From positions 1 to 48,364 of the forward strand of contig ALYD01000024.1 of NCBI GenBank assembly GCA_000513555.1: a stretch of DNA of 48,364 nucleotides, written 5' to 3'. A program made the translations under genes and the position numbers. Source of the stretch: Lachnospiraceae bacterium JC7 (lineage in GTDB: Bacteria; Bacillota; Clostridia; Lachnospirales; Lachnospiraceae). Shown in pieces: positions 1 to 8,842 of this stretch (position 1 is its first letter; each line of letters begins with the position of its first letter). Below the pieces are notes generated by a model that did no database searches, was not told where the DNA came from, and saw only the letters and a list, made by a program, of their open reading frames with translations.

Positions 1-1577
1 CATTCCTTGCCTTCTTCACAGTAACCCACGTTCTCGAGGTTTCCTGCCATGTTCTTCTGGCGGTAGAGATAATACGGCTTCAGGTTAAGAACCTCCGCAG
101 TATAGGCGGAAGCCTTCATCATTCGGGTTATTTCAGGATATCTGAAACCGGGCACCTCTCCCGGGCCCTTCTTTTCACCTCTTATTCCGGCTGTCAATGC
201 TTCCTCCTGAAGTCTAGTTTCGGCAACTATCTCATTCTCATCCCCGGCGCGGTAAACTCCTGCCCAGAAATCTCTTTCCAGAGTAAGTCGTGCCGCCCTC
301 TTTATAGCCAGACTGTGAACAGTGAGACTGTCAGGCCTGTACCTCGCTATCTCACAGAGAGTATGTGTTACCTCAGGAAGCTTTTCTCCCGGGAGACCCA
401 GAATTATATCCATATTGATATTTTCGAAGCCCACATCTCTTGCAAGAAGATACTTGTCGATAACAGACTCAACGCTGTGCTTTCTTCCTATAAGATCAAG
501 AGTCTTCTGATTAAAGGTCTGAGGATTTACAGAAATTCTGTCTACTCCCGAGGCCTTCAGTATCTCAAGCTTTTCTCTGGTTATGGAATCAGGTCTGCCC
601 GCCTCAACAGTAAACTCCACTATTCCCGGCATACCTGTAACAGTATTTCTGAAATCATGCTCCCCTTCCACGTCACTGAGAAGAGGTATATTAGCCTCAC
701 CGCACTCCTCATGAACCATATCCATGAGAACCTGTAGCCACTTTTCATCAAGTGAAGTAGGGGTACCTCCTCCTATATAAATAGTCTGAAGAGGCTTTTT
801 CTGTTTTCCGCAGAGCTCTGAAACCGTAAATCGTATCTCCTTTCGAAGATTATCCATATACTCCGGAAGACGCTTCTCCCAGAGATCTATGGTATTGCTC
901 AGGAAAGAACAGTACAGGCATCTGGTCGGGCAGAAGGGGATGCCAATGTATAAGCTCCAGCCCTCTTTGTAGGTCTTTCCGGTCTTCTCATAGATACGGT
1001 TAATAATATGATGCTCCCTGACTGCTATATCAGTCATGAGATCAAGCTTTTCACCTCTTATACAGTATTCTTCCGTCAGAGACTTCTTTATACCTCTTAT
1101 ATCTTCATCAGAGATACTGTTCTTTTCCGCTGCAGCCTCAACCATAGGGCTCACCAGAGAAACTGGTCTTATACCTGTAAGGTCTCCCCAGGGGAGCTCC
1201 TTTCCTGTCATGGATACCAATGTATCGTACAGTTCAGCCTTGATCACTGATTTGTCGCTCTTCCTTACGCCGGTAAGCGGCATCTCTGATGCTGTGATCT
1301 CGAGAGTTAACCTTATCTTATCCTCAGAAGCACCTTCAGGTGTGACCTCATGAGCCATCTTTGCCCTGTTCTTTGTGGATTTTTTATTTACCTCGGTCAC
1401 TTCACCTGTGGCCTTGGCCTGCTTCAGAGCATTCTTTTCTTCCTGAGTTGTATTTGTAAAATGAACCCCGTCATCGGTCCTTATTTCAAAATCCTCTCCC
1501 GGATAGAATTCCTGCACCAGTTCTCTTATATCCTGTTCAAAGCTTTCAGAAGCTTTGTCTAAAATCAGTCTTATCAT
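1..1577 (-). CDS. hemZ: Coproporphyrinogen III oxidase-like radical SAM enzyme HemZ (3' end outside window)
   Basis: The frame is open from ATG at 1577 to the window edge, giving about 525 residues with the C-terminus missing. It contains the radical SAM cysteine motif CPTRCLYC (within GIPFCPTRCLYCSF), followed by IYIGGGTPT and a GVDRISVNPQTF segment, as in HemN/HemZ enzymes. The 200-residue N-terminal extension ahead of the cluster motif and the C-terminal YYLYRQKNMAGNLENVGY segment fit HemZ rather than the shorter HemN/HemW. The family performs anaerobic, SAM-dependent porphyrinogen chemistry with a 4Fe-4S cluster in the cytoplasm. It follows rel and an MBL-fold hydrolase on the same strand, 82 nt after the latter, so co-transcription is likely. 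HemW-type heme chaperone activity cannot be excluded from sequence alone. Confidence 0.88.
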   Translation of the reverse strand, partial: MIRLILDKASESFEQDIRELVQEFYPGEDFEIRTDDGVHFTNTTQEEKNALKQAKATGEVTEVNKKSTKNRAKMAHEVTPEGASEDKIRLTLEITASEMPLTGVRKSDKSVIKAELYDTLVSMTGKELPWGDLTGIRPVSLVSPMVEAAAEKNSISDEDIRGIKKSLTEEYCIRGEKLDLMTDIAVREHHIINRIYEKTGKTYKEGWSLYIGIPFCPTRCLYCSFLSNTIDLWEKRLPEYMDNLRKEIRFTVSELCGKQKKPLQTIYIGGGTPTSLDEKWLQVLMDMVHEECGEANIPLLSDVEGEHDFRNTVTGMPGIVEFTVEAGRPDSITREKLEILKASGVDRISVNPQTFNQKTLDLIGRKHSVESVIDKYLLARDVGFENINMDIILGLPGEKLPEVTHTLCEIARYRPDSLTVHSLAIKRAARLTLERDFWAGVYRAGDENEIVAETRLQEEALTAGIRGEKKGPGEVPGFRYPEITRMMKASAYTAEVLNLKPYYLYRQKNMAGNLENVGYCEEGKE

Positions 1578-1659
1578 ATTATCCTCTTATAATAAAATCC
1601 TGTATTAAAAGGACTCTCCGGTCTCTATTTTCAACCCCGCATTATTCCATTCTGCCGAC

Positions 1660-2340
1660 TTAAAACGCCAGGGGATTGTACCTTTTTTCAATACCGATAC
1701 TTGTCTGCGGACCATGCCCGGGAAACACTGAAGTTTCCACCGGGAGAGAAAACAGCTTCTCTCTTATGCTTGATGTTATCTCACTCTGTGATCCTCCGGG
1801 AAAATCCGTTCTTCCATGTGACCCGCGAAAAATAGTATCACCGGAAAAAAGTACAGGTACGGTCTTTACCTCACTTGCCCCATTCGGAATATATGAAAGT
1901 CCATCCTCGATATAAAAACAGGTGGAGCCTTTCGTATGTCCCGGAGTACCTATGACCTTCCACTTACGACCGAGGTAGCTGAAACTGTCATCCTCTGTAA
2001 AGGTCTCAAAGTCACCCCTGCCATAAGCCACCTCAGTAAAAATGAAGCTCCTGCTGAGATTTGCCTCAGGGTCAGTCATCATATCCCCGTCCGAAGCATT
2101 AACATATATCTTTATGCCGAAATGCTCTGCAACTTCACCTGCTGCCTTCATATGATCAAAGTGGGCATGGGTGAGCAGGATAGCCACAGGCTTTACAGAA
2201 AGCTCATTTTCCACAATATTTATGATGTGATCTCCATTGTCAGCCGGATCAATGATGACGCATTCATGCGTATCACTGTCATAGCAGAAATAGACATTGG
2301 TCTCCAGCATACCTGTTGCATATTTTGATATTTTTAACAT
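1660..2340 (-). CDS. Metallo-beta-lactamase-fold hydrolase, glyoxalase II-like
   Basis: This 226-residue soluble protein carries the binuclear metal motif THAHFDHM (HxHxDH) near residue 60, then GTPGHTKGSTCFY, LFSGDTIF and the late PGHGPQT histidine, which are the metal ligands of glyoxalase II-type hydrolases. The family hydrolyses thioesters such as S-lactoylglutathione or related thiols; the substrate here is unknown and no thiol partner is visible. The start at 2340 is an ATG close to the conserved KYATGMLETNVYFCYD opening. In many Firmicutes a gene of this type sits between rel and hemZ, and the same order is seen here. It has no signal peptide or membrane segment. Confidence 0.85.
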   Translation of the reverse strand: MLKISKYATGMLETNVYFCYDSDTHECVIIDPADNGDHIINIVENELSVKPVAILLTHAHFDHMKAAGEVAEHFGIKIYVNASDGDMMTDPEANLSRSFIFTEVAYGRGDFETFTEDDSFSYLGRKWKVIGTPGHTKGSTCFYIEDGLSYIPNGASEVKTVPVLFSGDTIFRGSHGRTDFPGGSQSEITSSIREKLFSLPVETSVFPGHGPQTSIGIEKRYNPLAF

Positions 2341-2380
2341 TTTGTCTCCGCCAAATATTCTGAATTACCGGATATACAGA

Positions 2381-2409
2381 GAATGTGACTCCATGAAGGA
2401 GTCACATTC
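2381..2409. repeat. Perfect 12-bp hairpin between rel and the MBL gene
   Basis: GAATGTGACTCC and GGAGTCACATTC flank a 5-nt loop in the 92-nt gap after rel. Neither strand has a T-run next to it, so it is more likely an RNA processing or stability element, or a leaky terminator, than a full intrinsic terminator. Confidence 0.6.
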
Positions 2410-2432
2410 ATCTGAAATATCCATTAAAAGTA

Positions 2433-4685
2433 TCATCCCTGAGCTCTTACGATATCCACAACTCCGGCTATCTTATGTATCTTGCTGACGAGAGTCTGAA
2501 GCTCTGTTTTGTTATGTATATCAAAAGAAACCGTTATGGTTGCCTTGTCGTTCTTACCTACTCTTGATGTAAGTGCCTTGATATCGATGTTGGAATCCGT
2601 GAACATCTTTGAGATATCCACAAGAAGACCAACTCTGTTGTTGGTAAAGATCTCAAGCTCTGTTGAGTAAGTCTCACCTGCGATGTCAGACTGCCACTCT
2701 GCCTCTATAAGTCTCGCCTTTTCATCCTCAGGAAGATTCATCATATTGATACAATCGGTTCTGTGAATGGTTATACCACGACCTCTTGTGACGAAACCGA
2801 CGATCTCGTCTCCCGGCACAGGTGAACAGCACTTGGCGTAACGTACAGCAAGATCATGTATGCCCTTGACCACTATTCCGGACTTTGATTTACGGATGAT
2901 CTCAGGTTTCTTGGTCATGCCCTCAAGATTCTGAAGAACGTCCTCGTCGGAAACAGTCGTCTCCTCGGACTTATGCTTGAGCTCTATGAGCTTTGCAATT
3001 ACCTGTGACTCCTTGATACCGCCGCGTCCGACAGAAGCAAGTATAGCCTCCCAGTCCACATAACTGTATCTTCTTATAACGCCCTCGATATACTCAGGCT
3101 TCGTAAGTTCACTTAAATTATATCCTCTGGACTTTGCATAGCTTGAAAGGAGATCCTTTCCGTGGTCGATGTTCTCGTCCTTCTGCTCATGCTTGAACCA
3201 CTGATTTATCTTGTTCTTTGCCTGAGTGGACTTGCATATCTTGAGCCAGTCGCGGCTTGGTCCATGAGAATTCTGTGAAGTGATTACCTCTACACGGTCA
3301 CCGTTCTGCAGCTTATATGTAACAGGTACCAGCTTCGAATTTACCTTGGCACCTACCATCTTATTGCCGACTGCCGAATGAATTGCGTAGGCAAAGTCGA
3401 TAGGACATGATCCTGCAGGAAGGTTCTTTACATCTCCCGATGGAGTAAAGCAGTAAACATTCTCATTGAAAAGGTTAAGGTCCGACTTGACCATGTTCAT
3501 GAATTCCTTGGAATCGGACTCATCCTTCTGCCACTCAAGGATCTCATGGAGCCAGTTCATCTTAACGTCCTCATTCTGAGAGACATTTTCCTTGGATCCG
3601 CCTGATTCCTTGTACTTCCAGTGAGCTGCGATACCGAACTCGGCTGTACGATGCATGTCGAAGGTACGGATCTGAATCTCAAAAGGCACACCGTCTCTTC
3701 CGATAACAGTTGTATGAAGCGACTGATACATGTTGGGCTTCGGCATGGCGATATAGTCCTTGAAACGTCCCGGAATAGGCGTATACATCTTATGTATTAC
3801 GCCCAGAGACGCATAGCAGTCTCTCACTGTATCGACTATTATTCTGATGGCAAAAAGATCATAGATCTGATCGATGGTCTTGTTCTGGTTGACCATCTTC
3901 TTATATATGGAGAAGAAGTGCTTGACGCGTCCGTTTATGTCCGCATCGATCCCAGCTTCGGTAATATGCGAAGAAACCTCTTTGACAATGTTTCTGATAC
4001 GCTCTTCTCTGGCTTCCTTCTTCAGATTGACCTTGGCCGCAAGATCATAGTAAATATCCGGCTCAAGATACTTAAGAGAAAGGTCATCCATCTCGATCTT
4101 TATCTTACTGATACCGAGACGCTCGGCAAGAGGTGAATAGATCTCCAGAGATTCTCTGGCCTTTTCCCTCTGCTTTTCAGGTGTCTGATACTCCAGTGTA
4201 CGAAGATTATGAAGACGGTCCGCAAGCTTAATGATGATGACTCTTATATCCTTCGCCATGGATACGAACATCTTACGAAGGTTCTCTGCCTGCATCTCCA
4301 CCTTATCGGTATTCAGGTTCAACTGAGTCAGCTTGGTGACACCGTCTACCAGAAGGGCAACATCCGGATTGAATTCCTCGGACACTTCGGAAAGAGTCAT
4401 GCCTGTATCTTCAACAACATCATGAAGAAGACCACCAACTATAGTCTCCTTATCCATCTGAAGGTCAGCTAGGATTATGGCAACACAAAGAGGGTGAATG
4501 ATATAGGGTTCACCTGACTTGCGCTTCTGATCCTTATGCTGTTCTCTGGCAACTCTGTATGCCTTTTCAATCATACTGAGATCGTCTGACGGATGATAGG
4601 ATGTGATGGTATCTATCAGACTCTTATATAATTGTTCCGGCGGAGTATTGTCTTTCGGTCTCTCCAAGATTACTTCTTCTGTCAT
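2433..4685 (-). CDS. rel: Bifunctional (p)ppGpp synthetase/hydrolase Rel
   Basis: At 750 residues it has the full RSH architecture: an HD hydrolase domain (HPLCVAIILADL with LLHDVVEDT near residues 64-94), a synthetase domain with YQSLHTTVIG and EIQIRT, a TGS domain (VYCFTPSGDVKNLPAGS), a zinc-finger-like segment (RYAKCCSPVPGDEIVG) and a C-terminal ACT domain (GLLVDISKMFTDSNIDIKAL). Intact HD and synthetase motifs mean it should both make and degrade (p)ppGpp in response to amino-acid starvation at the ribosome. It has its own predicted sigma-A promoter upstream and probably leads the rel-MBL-hemZ transcript. The ATG at 4685 is preceded by AGGGGAA. Confidence 0.96.
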   Translation of the reverse strand: MTEEVILERPKDNTPPEQLYKSLIDTITSYHPSDDLSMIEKAYRVAREQHKDQKRKSGEPYIIHPLCVAIILADLQMDKETIVGGLLHDVVEDTGMTLSEVSEEFNPDVALLVDGVTKLTQLNLNTDKVEMQAENLRKMFVSMAKDIRVIIIKLADRLHNLRTLEYQTPEKQREKARESLEIYSPLAERLGISKIKIEMDDLSLKYLEPDIYYDLAAKVNLKKEAREERIRNIVKEVSSHITEAGIDADINGRVKHFFSIYKKMVNQNKTIDQIYDLFAIRIIVDTVRDCYASLGVIHKMYTPIPGRFKDYIAMPKPNMYQSLHTTVIGRDGVPFEIQIRTFDMHRTAEFGIAAHWKYKESGGSKENVSQNEDVKMNWLHEILEWQKDESDSKEFMNMVKSDLNLFNENVYCFTPSGDVKNLPAGSCPIDFAYAIHSAVGNKMVGAKVNSKLVPVTYKLQNGDRVEVITSQNSHGPSRDWLKICKSTQAKNKINQWFKHEQKDENIDHGKDLLSSYAKSRGYNLSELTKPEYIEGVIRRYSYVDWEAILASVGRGGIKESQVIAKLIELKHKSEETTVSDEDVLQNLEGMTKKPEIIRKSKSGIVVKGIHDLAVRYAKCCSPVPGDEIVGFVTRGRGITIHRTDCINMMNLPEDEKARLIEAEWQSDIAGETYSTELEIFTNNRVGLLVDISKMFTDSNIDIKALTSRVGKNDKATITVSFDIHNKTELQTLVSKIHKIAGVVDIVRAQG

Positions 4686-4747
4686 ATTTTATTCCCCTAT
4701 GGCCGCGGCTCTGTCGCCTAAGCCTGTTATTCCTAATACAAACTTTA

Positions 4748-4776
4748 ATTTTACTATCCGTTTTAAATATTGTCAA
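4748..4776 (-). promoter_or_regulatory. Sigma-A promoter of rel
   Basis: On the minus strand TTGACA (4776-4771) and TAAAAT (4753-4748) are separated by exactly 17 nt, about 65 nt upstream of the rel start codon. This is the best -35/-10 match I found in the window. Confidence 0.75.
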
Positions 4777-4971
4777 AAGTAATGTCTTTCCCTCATATTC
4801 ATCCCCTACTATGTTTTTTCGGCTATACTTTCTCTATAAATTATCTTAATTTTTCTCCCGATTTTATTTAGTAAATTTTAATAATCAATTTCGGTTTATG
4901 AGAGGATGTTTTATGCACAATATGCTAATATAGGTGATGTCGAAAAGTAATTATTATTGGAGGCATTATAA

Positions 4972-5442
4972 ATGAATATTTTATTCTTCCTTACACCTAA
5001 ATGTGATGTAGCTTATCTTGAGGAAGACTATACATTGCGACAGGCTCTTGAAAAAATGGAGTTTCATCGTTATTCAACCATTCCTATCCTTACAAAGGAC
5101 GGAAAGTACTTCGGAACTATGACAGAGGGGGATCTGCTCTACGAAATAAAAAATGATCTGAATATGAATCTTAATTATCTGGAAAAGGTCAGGGTCTCCG
5201 ATATCCCTATGAAGAACCATTACAATCCTGTGGATGTCAACGCATCCATGGAAGACCTTATGGAACGTGCATCGAAGCAGAACTTCGTTCCTGTGGTCGA
5301 CGACATGGGTCATTTTATAGGTATCATCAGAAGAAAAGAACTTATCAATTATCTGTACGCTCATTCCAGTCTCTCACTTCCGCAGGAACGTGATGAGGAG
5401 AACAGTATAAACATCATTTCAGACTTGCGTGAACTCGCGTAA
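4972..5442 (+). CDS. CBS-domain pair protein
   Basis: This stand-alone 156-residue protein consists of two CBS domains: residues about 8-60 (YTLRQALEKMEFHRYSTIPI, then GTMTEGDLLYEI) and about 75-130 (DVNASMEDLMERASKQNFVP, then GIIRRKELINYLY). CBS pairs bind adenine nucleotides such as AMP, ATP or c-di-AMP and report energy or second-messenger state; no effector domain is attached, so the partner is unknown. The start has a good TTGGAGG site 7-9 nt upstream. It is transcribed divergently from rel and convergently with greA, sharing a bidirectional terminator with the latter. Regulation by ligand is inferred from the family only. Confidence 0.88.
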   Translation: MNILFFLTPKCDVAYLEEDYTLRQALEKMEFHRYSTIPILTKDGKYFGTMTEGDLLYEIKNDLNMNLNYLEKVRVSDIPMKNHYNPVDVNASMEDLMERASKQNFVPVVDDMGHFIGIIRRKELINYLYAHSSLSLPQERDEENSINIISDLRELA

Positions 5443-5459
5443 TCAATCTTCTCCATAAA

Positions 5460-5505
5460 AACAGTCCGGAAAAAGGTTTCATATGATTCCTTTCTCCGGA
5501 CTGTT
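5460..5505. terminator. Bidirectional intrinsic terminator between the CBS gene and greA
   Basis: AACAGTCCGGA (5460-5470) pairs with TCCGGACTGTT (5495-5505), extended inside by AAAAGG/CCTTT. TGATTTTT follows on the plus strand and TTTTATGG follows on the minus strand, so it can end both converging transcripts. Confidence 0.85.
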
Positions 5506-5578
5506 TGATTTTTAAAACCCTATGCCCTGCCTGTAAGGTGTTCCCTTCCAGACAGAAACTTACAGAATATTTTAATGA

Positions 5579-6082
5579 TCAGAAGGACTTGATATAGTCA
5601 TCCTCCGACTCACCTGTATTTTCTATCTTTCTTATCACAACGAAGTAGCTGGCTCCGTTCTCTGTGGTGACTTCACATCTGTCTCCCACCTTATGCCCCA
5701 TAACAGCACGTCCTATGGGAGATTCGTTGGATATAAGTCCCTCCAGACTGTGTCCGCGGATGGAGGTAACGATACGATATACCTCTTCCTCGTCATCCTC
5801 TTCAAAATACAGAGTCACCGTATTGTTGAGGCCCACCTCATCATCCTTTGAAGTATCATCTATGATACGTGCAAATCTGAGGACTCTTTCCAGATAATTG
5901 ATTCGACCGTTATTCTCACGATTTGCCTTTTTAGCCGCATAGTATTCGAAGTTCTCGGAACGGTCTCCCTGAGCTGCTGCCTCCGCTATCTCCCTCGTTA
6001 TCTGAGGTCTCAGCACCAGCTTTCTGTGATCGATCTCTTCCTGAATCCTTCTAACATCCGACTTGGTTAATTCCTGTCCCAT
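5579..6082 (-). CDS. greA: Transcription elongation factor GreA
   Basis: The 167-residue protein has the GreA/GreB layout: an N-terminal coiled coil (residues about 5-80) with the acidic tip loop in AAAQGDRSENFEYYAAK, whose Asp and Glu reach the RNA polymerase active site to stimulate transcript cleavage, and a C-terminal FKBP-like domain with SPIGRAVMGHKVGD. It is about ten residues longer than the usual 157 because of a short acidic linker and tail. It starts 12 nt after apt ends, with AAGGAAAA inside the apt stop region, which suggests translation as part of the Nudix-apt-greA transcript. Confidence 0.93.
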   Translation of the reverse strand: MGQELTKSDVRRIQEEIDHRKLVLRPQITREIAEAAAQGDRSENFEYYAAKKANRENNGRINYLERVLRFARIIDDTSKDDEVGLNNTVTLYFEEDDEEEVYRIVTSIRGHSLEGLISNESPIGRAVMGHKVGDRCEVTTENGASYFVVIRKIENTGESEDDYIKSF

Positions 6083-6094
6083 TTACTTACCCGA

Positions 6095-6625
6095 TCATTT
6101 TCCTTCGTAGGTTATAAGTGACTTGACATTATAGCCCTCAAGCTTCTTACGGCCTGAGAGACCTGCAAGCTCCATAACTACAGCGATTTCAGCAACCTCT
6201 CCACCCAGCTGCTCCACAAGCTTGCAGCATGCCTCAAGAGTTCCGCCTGTAGCGATGAGATCATCGATGATAACCACCTTATCACCCGGCTTTATGGCAT
6301 CCTTATGGATCTCGATCTCAGCCTGACCGTACTCAAGATCATACTTTGCAGAAACTGTCTCTCTTGGAAGCTTGCCCTTCTTACGAACAGGTACGAAGCT
6401 CTTTCCAAGTGCGTATGCAACAGGAGTTCCGAAAATAAATCCTCTTGACTCAAGTCCCATTACCACATCGAAGTCCACACCCTTTAATGCATCGAGAAGC
6501 CCGTCGATAGAATCCTTAAATCCGTCAGGATCCTGAAGAATGGATGTAACATCTCTGAACATGATGCCCGGCTCCGGGAAATCAGGAATAGTTAATACAT
6601 AGTCTTCTAATTTTTCTCTCTTCAT
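6095..6625 (-). CDS. apt: Adenine phosphoribosyltransferase
   Basis: The product converts adenine and PRPP to AMP in purine salvage. The PRPP-binding motif VVIIDDLIATGGT lies near residue 118, and the N-terminal IPDFPEPGIMFRDVT segment is diagnostic of Apt. I set the start at the ATG at 6625 (MKREKLEDYV, 176 residues) because GAGAGG lies 8-9 nt upstream; a start nine codons earlier has no Shine-Dalgarno site. It is followed closely by greA. Apt beside rel is a recurring Firmicutes neighbourhood, here interrupted by greA and the CBS gene. Confidence 0.95.
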   Translation of the reverse strand: MKREKLEDYVLTIPDFPEPGIMFRDVTSILQDPDGFKDSIDGLLDALKGVDFDVVMGLESRGFIFGTPVAYALGKSFVPVRKKGKLPRETVSAKYDLEYGQAEIEIHKDAIKPGDKVVIIDDLIATGGTLEACCKLVEQLGGEVAEIAVVMELAGLSGRKKLEGYNVKSLITYEGK

Positions 6626-6711
6626 TTTATTATCCTCTCTATTTGGGAACATCCGCCCATTGTTTCTTTATTAATGTCTAAGTCCCGTGTCTGAAGCTTA
6701 CTCCCGACATC

Positions 6712-7266
6712 TCACTTATTGTATTTTGCAGCATAGGTCATGATAGCTGCTACAGTCTTACCATCGGTCATTTTGCCTTCATAAATAAGCTGTTTCAGAT
6801 CTTCAAGCTTCCATGGCTCCACACCGAGCTCCTCATCCTCGTCCCAGTGAACATTGCCCTTCTCCAGATTATCCGCAACATATATTCCTATCTTTTCATC
6901 AAGAAAAGCTATGGTCGTATTTACATAAAGCAGAAACTCCAGATGGTCTGTCTTATAACCCGTCTCTTCCTCCAGCTCTCTCATGGCGCAGACCTCAAAA
7001 GGTTCATCCTCTGCGTCTCTCTTTCCGGCGGGAAGCTCAAGAGTATAACGTCCGAGAGCATGTCTGTACTGTCTGACCATAAGTATACGTCCGTCCGGAA
7101 GCACCGGCAGAACCGCAGCAGCCCCCATATGATGAATGAAGTCCCAGTGGGTCTTGTGTCCGCCCACATCCACATAATCATCATAAACAGTGATCACCTT
7201 GCCTTCATAGGCAAGCTTTCTCTCTATAAGCTTTACAGGTTTCTCAGCATTATCCTGATTAAGCAT
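6712..7266 (-). CDS. Nudix hydrolase, ADP-ribose pyrophosphatase type
   Basis: The Nudix box GKRDAEDEPFEVCAMRELEE followed by ETGY is intact, with the REXXEE metal-binding glutamates. N-terminal KVITVYDDYV and RQYRHALGRYTLELPAGK resemble ADP-ribose pyrophosphatases, which hydrolyse ADP-ribose to AMP and ribose 5-phosphate. The start is taken at ATG 7266 (184 residues), with AGGAGG seven nt upstream; the TTG two codons before is less likely. It lies between the CNNM gene and apt on one strand, so it may belong to that transcript. Substrate preference is inferred from family resemblance. Confidence 0.88.
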   Translation of the reverse strand: MLNQDNAEKPVKLIERKLAYEGKVITVYDDYVDVGGHKTHWDFIHHMGAAAVLPVLPDGRILMVRQYRHALGRYTLELPAGKRDAEDEPFEVCAMRELEEETGYKTDHLEFLLYVNTTIAFLDEKIGIYVADNLEKGNVHWDEDEELGVEPWKLEDLKQLIYEGKMTDGKTVAAIMTYAAKYNK

Positions 7267-7326
7267 AATCAACCTCCTGTTGTGCTATTCAAGCACGGAT
7301 TTGTAGTATAGCACAGTTTATCCGTT

Positions 7327-8631
7327 TTACGTAGAACTAATCTTTTTTCTCACTATGGTCTTTCCTATACGGTGATTCTTTATATATGCAACATCGATGC
7401 TAAGCTCTTCCGTCTCAACATGGAAGGAGCTTCCGTCATCCGGAACCTTACCGATTATTCCCATGATATAGCCGCCGAATGTGTCCGCATCCTCTGTTGG
7501 GATCTCCAGCTTAAGCTCTTCATTTACATCCTCCAGATCTGCGATACCGAGGACTATCCACTCATTATCACCTATTGCCTCGATAGGCTCAGGCTCAGGC
7601 AATGCATCTTCCTCCTGAAGATCACCAACCAGTGCCTCTATCAGATCATGCAGGCTTACTATACCTGTCATTCCGCCGTACTCATCGATGACCACTGCAT
7701 AATACTTGCGTTCTCTCTTCATGGTCTGGAAAAGATCCGAGACCTTCATGTTCTGAGACACGAAGAAAGGTTTGTCCACTGCATTTTTCATGACATTCTC
7801 GCGGGACTGATCCTCAAGACGGAAATAATCCTTGGTATCAAGTATACCTATGACGTCATCATCATCCTCACCGCAGATAGGATAATTCGCAAATCTGTTG
7901 CTGAAAATGATCTTTCGCCAGTCTTCCTCGCTGTCCTCTGTATAGAGCATGGCAACATCCGTACGATGGGTGCACACGTCCTCCACTGTAATGTCATTGA
8001 ACTCAAACACATTCTGTATCATTTCGTTCTCGGCAGACTCGATGGTTCCGTTCTCGGTTCCCTCATCAAGCATCATTTTAATGTCTTCCTCCGAGACCTT
8101 GTCTTCCACCTCCTCGGGATCTATACCCATGAGATGCATGACTCCGTTGGTGGATACAGTAAGAAGCCATACAAAGGGTCTGAAGATCACCGATGCGAAC
8201 TGAAGTATGTCCGCCATACCAAGAGAAAGCTTCTCTGTATAGGCCTGTGCCAGTCTTTTCGGAACCAGCTCACCGAAAACTATATTTACATATGAAAGAA
8301 CAAAGGTGATAGCGATGATAACGACAGGATTCAAAACCTCTTCACCGACAGGAACTCCTATCTTCATAAGAAGCTTTGTAAAAGGGCCTGCAAAGCTGTC
8401 AGCCGCAAAAGCCGATGACAGAAAACCCGCCATGGTTATGGCCACCTGTATTGTGGAAAGGAACTTAGCCGGTTCCTCTGTCAGCTTCAAAAGCTTTCCT
8501 GCTCTTTTATCTCCGTCCTCCGAAAGTCTTTTAAGCTTCGTATCTCCCACCTGCAGCACTGCGATCTCGGCACAGGAAAAAAGACCGTTAATGAATATCA
8601 AAATTACGAGAAGAACAAAACTTCTGATCAT
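7327..8631 (-). CDS. CNNM/CorC/HlyC-family membrane protein (DUF21, CBS pair, CorC domain)
   Basis: The 434-residue protein has an N-terminal DUF21 membrane domain with four hydrophobic segments (first MIRSFVLLVILIFINGLF; acidic motif SCAEIAVLQ; later PVVIIAITFVLSYVNIVFGE), a CBS pair (residues about 205-330, including DEYGGMTGIVSLHDLIEAL) and a C-terminal CorC/HlyC domain (residues about 345-430). CNNM/CorC proteins move or control Mg2+ across the membrane, and some are efflux proteins; older annotation as a hemolysin is misleading. The transport direction cannot be read from sequence. The gene has an unusually long leader with a short ORF and an attenuator-like terminator, as does mgtE elsewhere in this window, which supports a Mg2+-related role. 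Confidence 0.88.
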   Translation of the reverse strand: MIRSFVLLVILIFINGLFSCAEIAVLQVGDTKLKRLSEDGDKRAGKLLKLTEEPAKFLSTIQVAITMAGFLSSAFAADSFAGPFTKLLMKIGVPVGEEVLNPVVIIAITFVLSYVNIVFGELVPKRLAQAYTEKLSLGMADILQFASVIFRPFVWLLTVSTNGVMHLMGIDPEEVEDKVSEEDIKMMLDEGTENGTIESAENEMIQNVFEFNDITVEDVCTHRTDVAMLYTEDSEEDWRKIIFSNRFANYPICGEDDDDVIGILDTKDYFRLEDQSRENVMKNAVDKPFFVSQNMKVSDLFQTMKRERKYYAVVIDEYGGMTGIVSLHDLIEALVGDLQEEDALPEPEPIEAIGDNEWIVLGIADLEDVNEELKLEIPTEDADTFGGYIMGIIGKVPDDGSSFHVETEELSIDVAYIKNHRIGKTIVRKKISST

Positions 8632-8748
8632 AAAATAAGATGCCGCCCTCCAAGCGGTAAAAGGGTACTATAAACTATACTGAATTTTCGGCAGCTTATG
8701 ATAAGTTTCGAAAACATGCTGCGGAATACTGAAAATCAAAACGAGAAA

Positions 8749-8786
8749 AAGGCCTAATCAGCTACCCTCTTCGCCGACTATGCCTT
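8749..8786 (-). terminator. Intrinsic terminator inside the CNNM leader
   Basis: AAGGC (8786-8782) pairs with GCCTT (8753-8749) and AGTCGGC (8779-8773) pairs with GCTGATT (8762-8756), around the loop GAAGAGGGTA. TTT, then CTCG and TTTT follow on the minus strand. It lies 118 nt upstream of the CNNM start codon, so it acts before the gene. Confidence 0.65.
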
Positions 8787-8794
8787 ATAACCAA

Positions 8795-8842
8795 CTATAT
8801 ATAAAGTGAGGTATAGCCGCTCTCGGCTCCTCCTTCATCCAT
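8795..8842 (-). CDS. Short leader ORF upstream of the CNNM/CorC gene (15 codons)
   Basis: An ATG at 8842 opens a 15-residue peptide, MDEGGAESGYTSLYI, ending in TAG. AAAAGGAG lies 11 nt upstream, a slightly long spacing. Codons 3-6 also contain an internal AAGGAGGAG, a Shine-Dalgarno-like sequence that might slow ribosomes. The acidic start (Met-Asp-Glu) resembles peptides that destabilise ribosomes at low Mg2+ in Escherichia coli, such as MgtL. The ORF overlaps the first pairing segment of the attenuator. Whether it is translated is unproven. Confidence 0.5.
   Translation of the reverse strand: MDEGGAESGYTSLYI

Noticed and set aside
4913..4933. Six-codon ORF (MHNMLI) with GAGAGGATG upstream, ahead of the CBS gene
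   Set aside because: It is too short to separate from chance and no terminator or exclusive pairing accompanies it, unlike the mgtE and CNNM leaders.
6626..6652. Upstream start adding nine residues to Apt (similar cases: 15659-15694 and 25066-25101 for the binding proteins, 26740-26763 for the transketolase C-subunit)
   Set aside because: In each case a good Shine-Dalgarno sequence lies just before the later ATG and would be inside the longer frame.
7372..8295. Plus-strand open frame of 307 codons opposite the CNNM/CorC gene
   Set aside because: No family features, no ribosome site, and the minus strand encodes a complete, recognisable protein.
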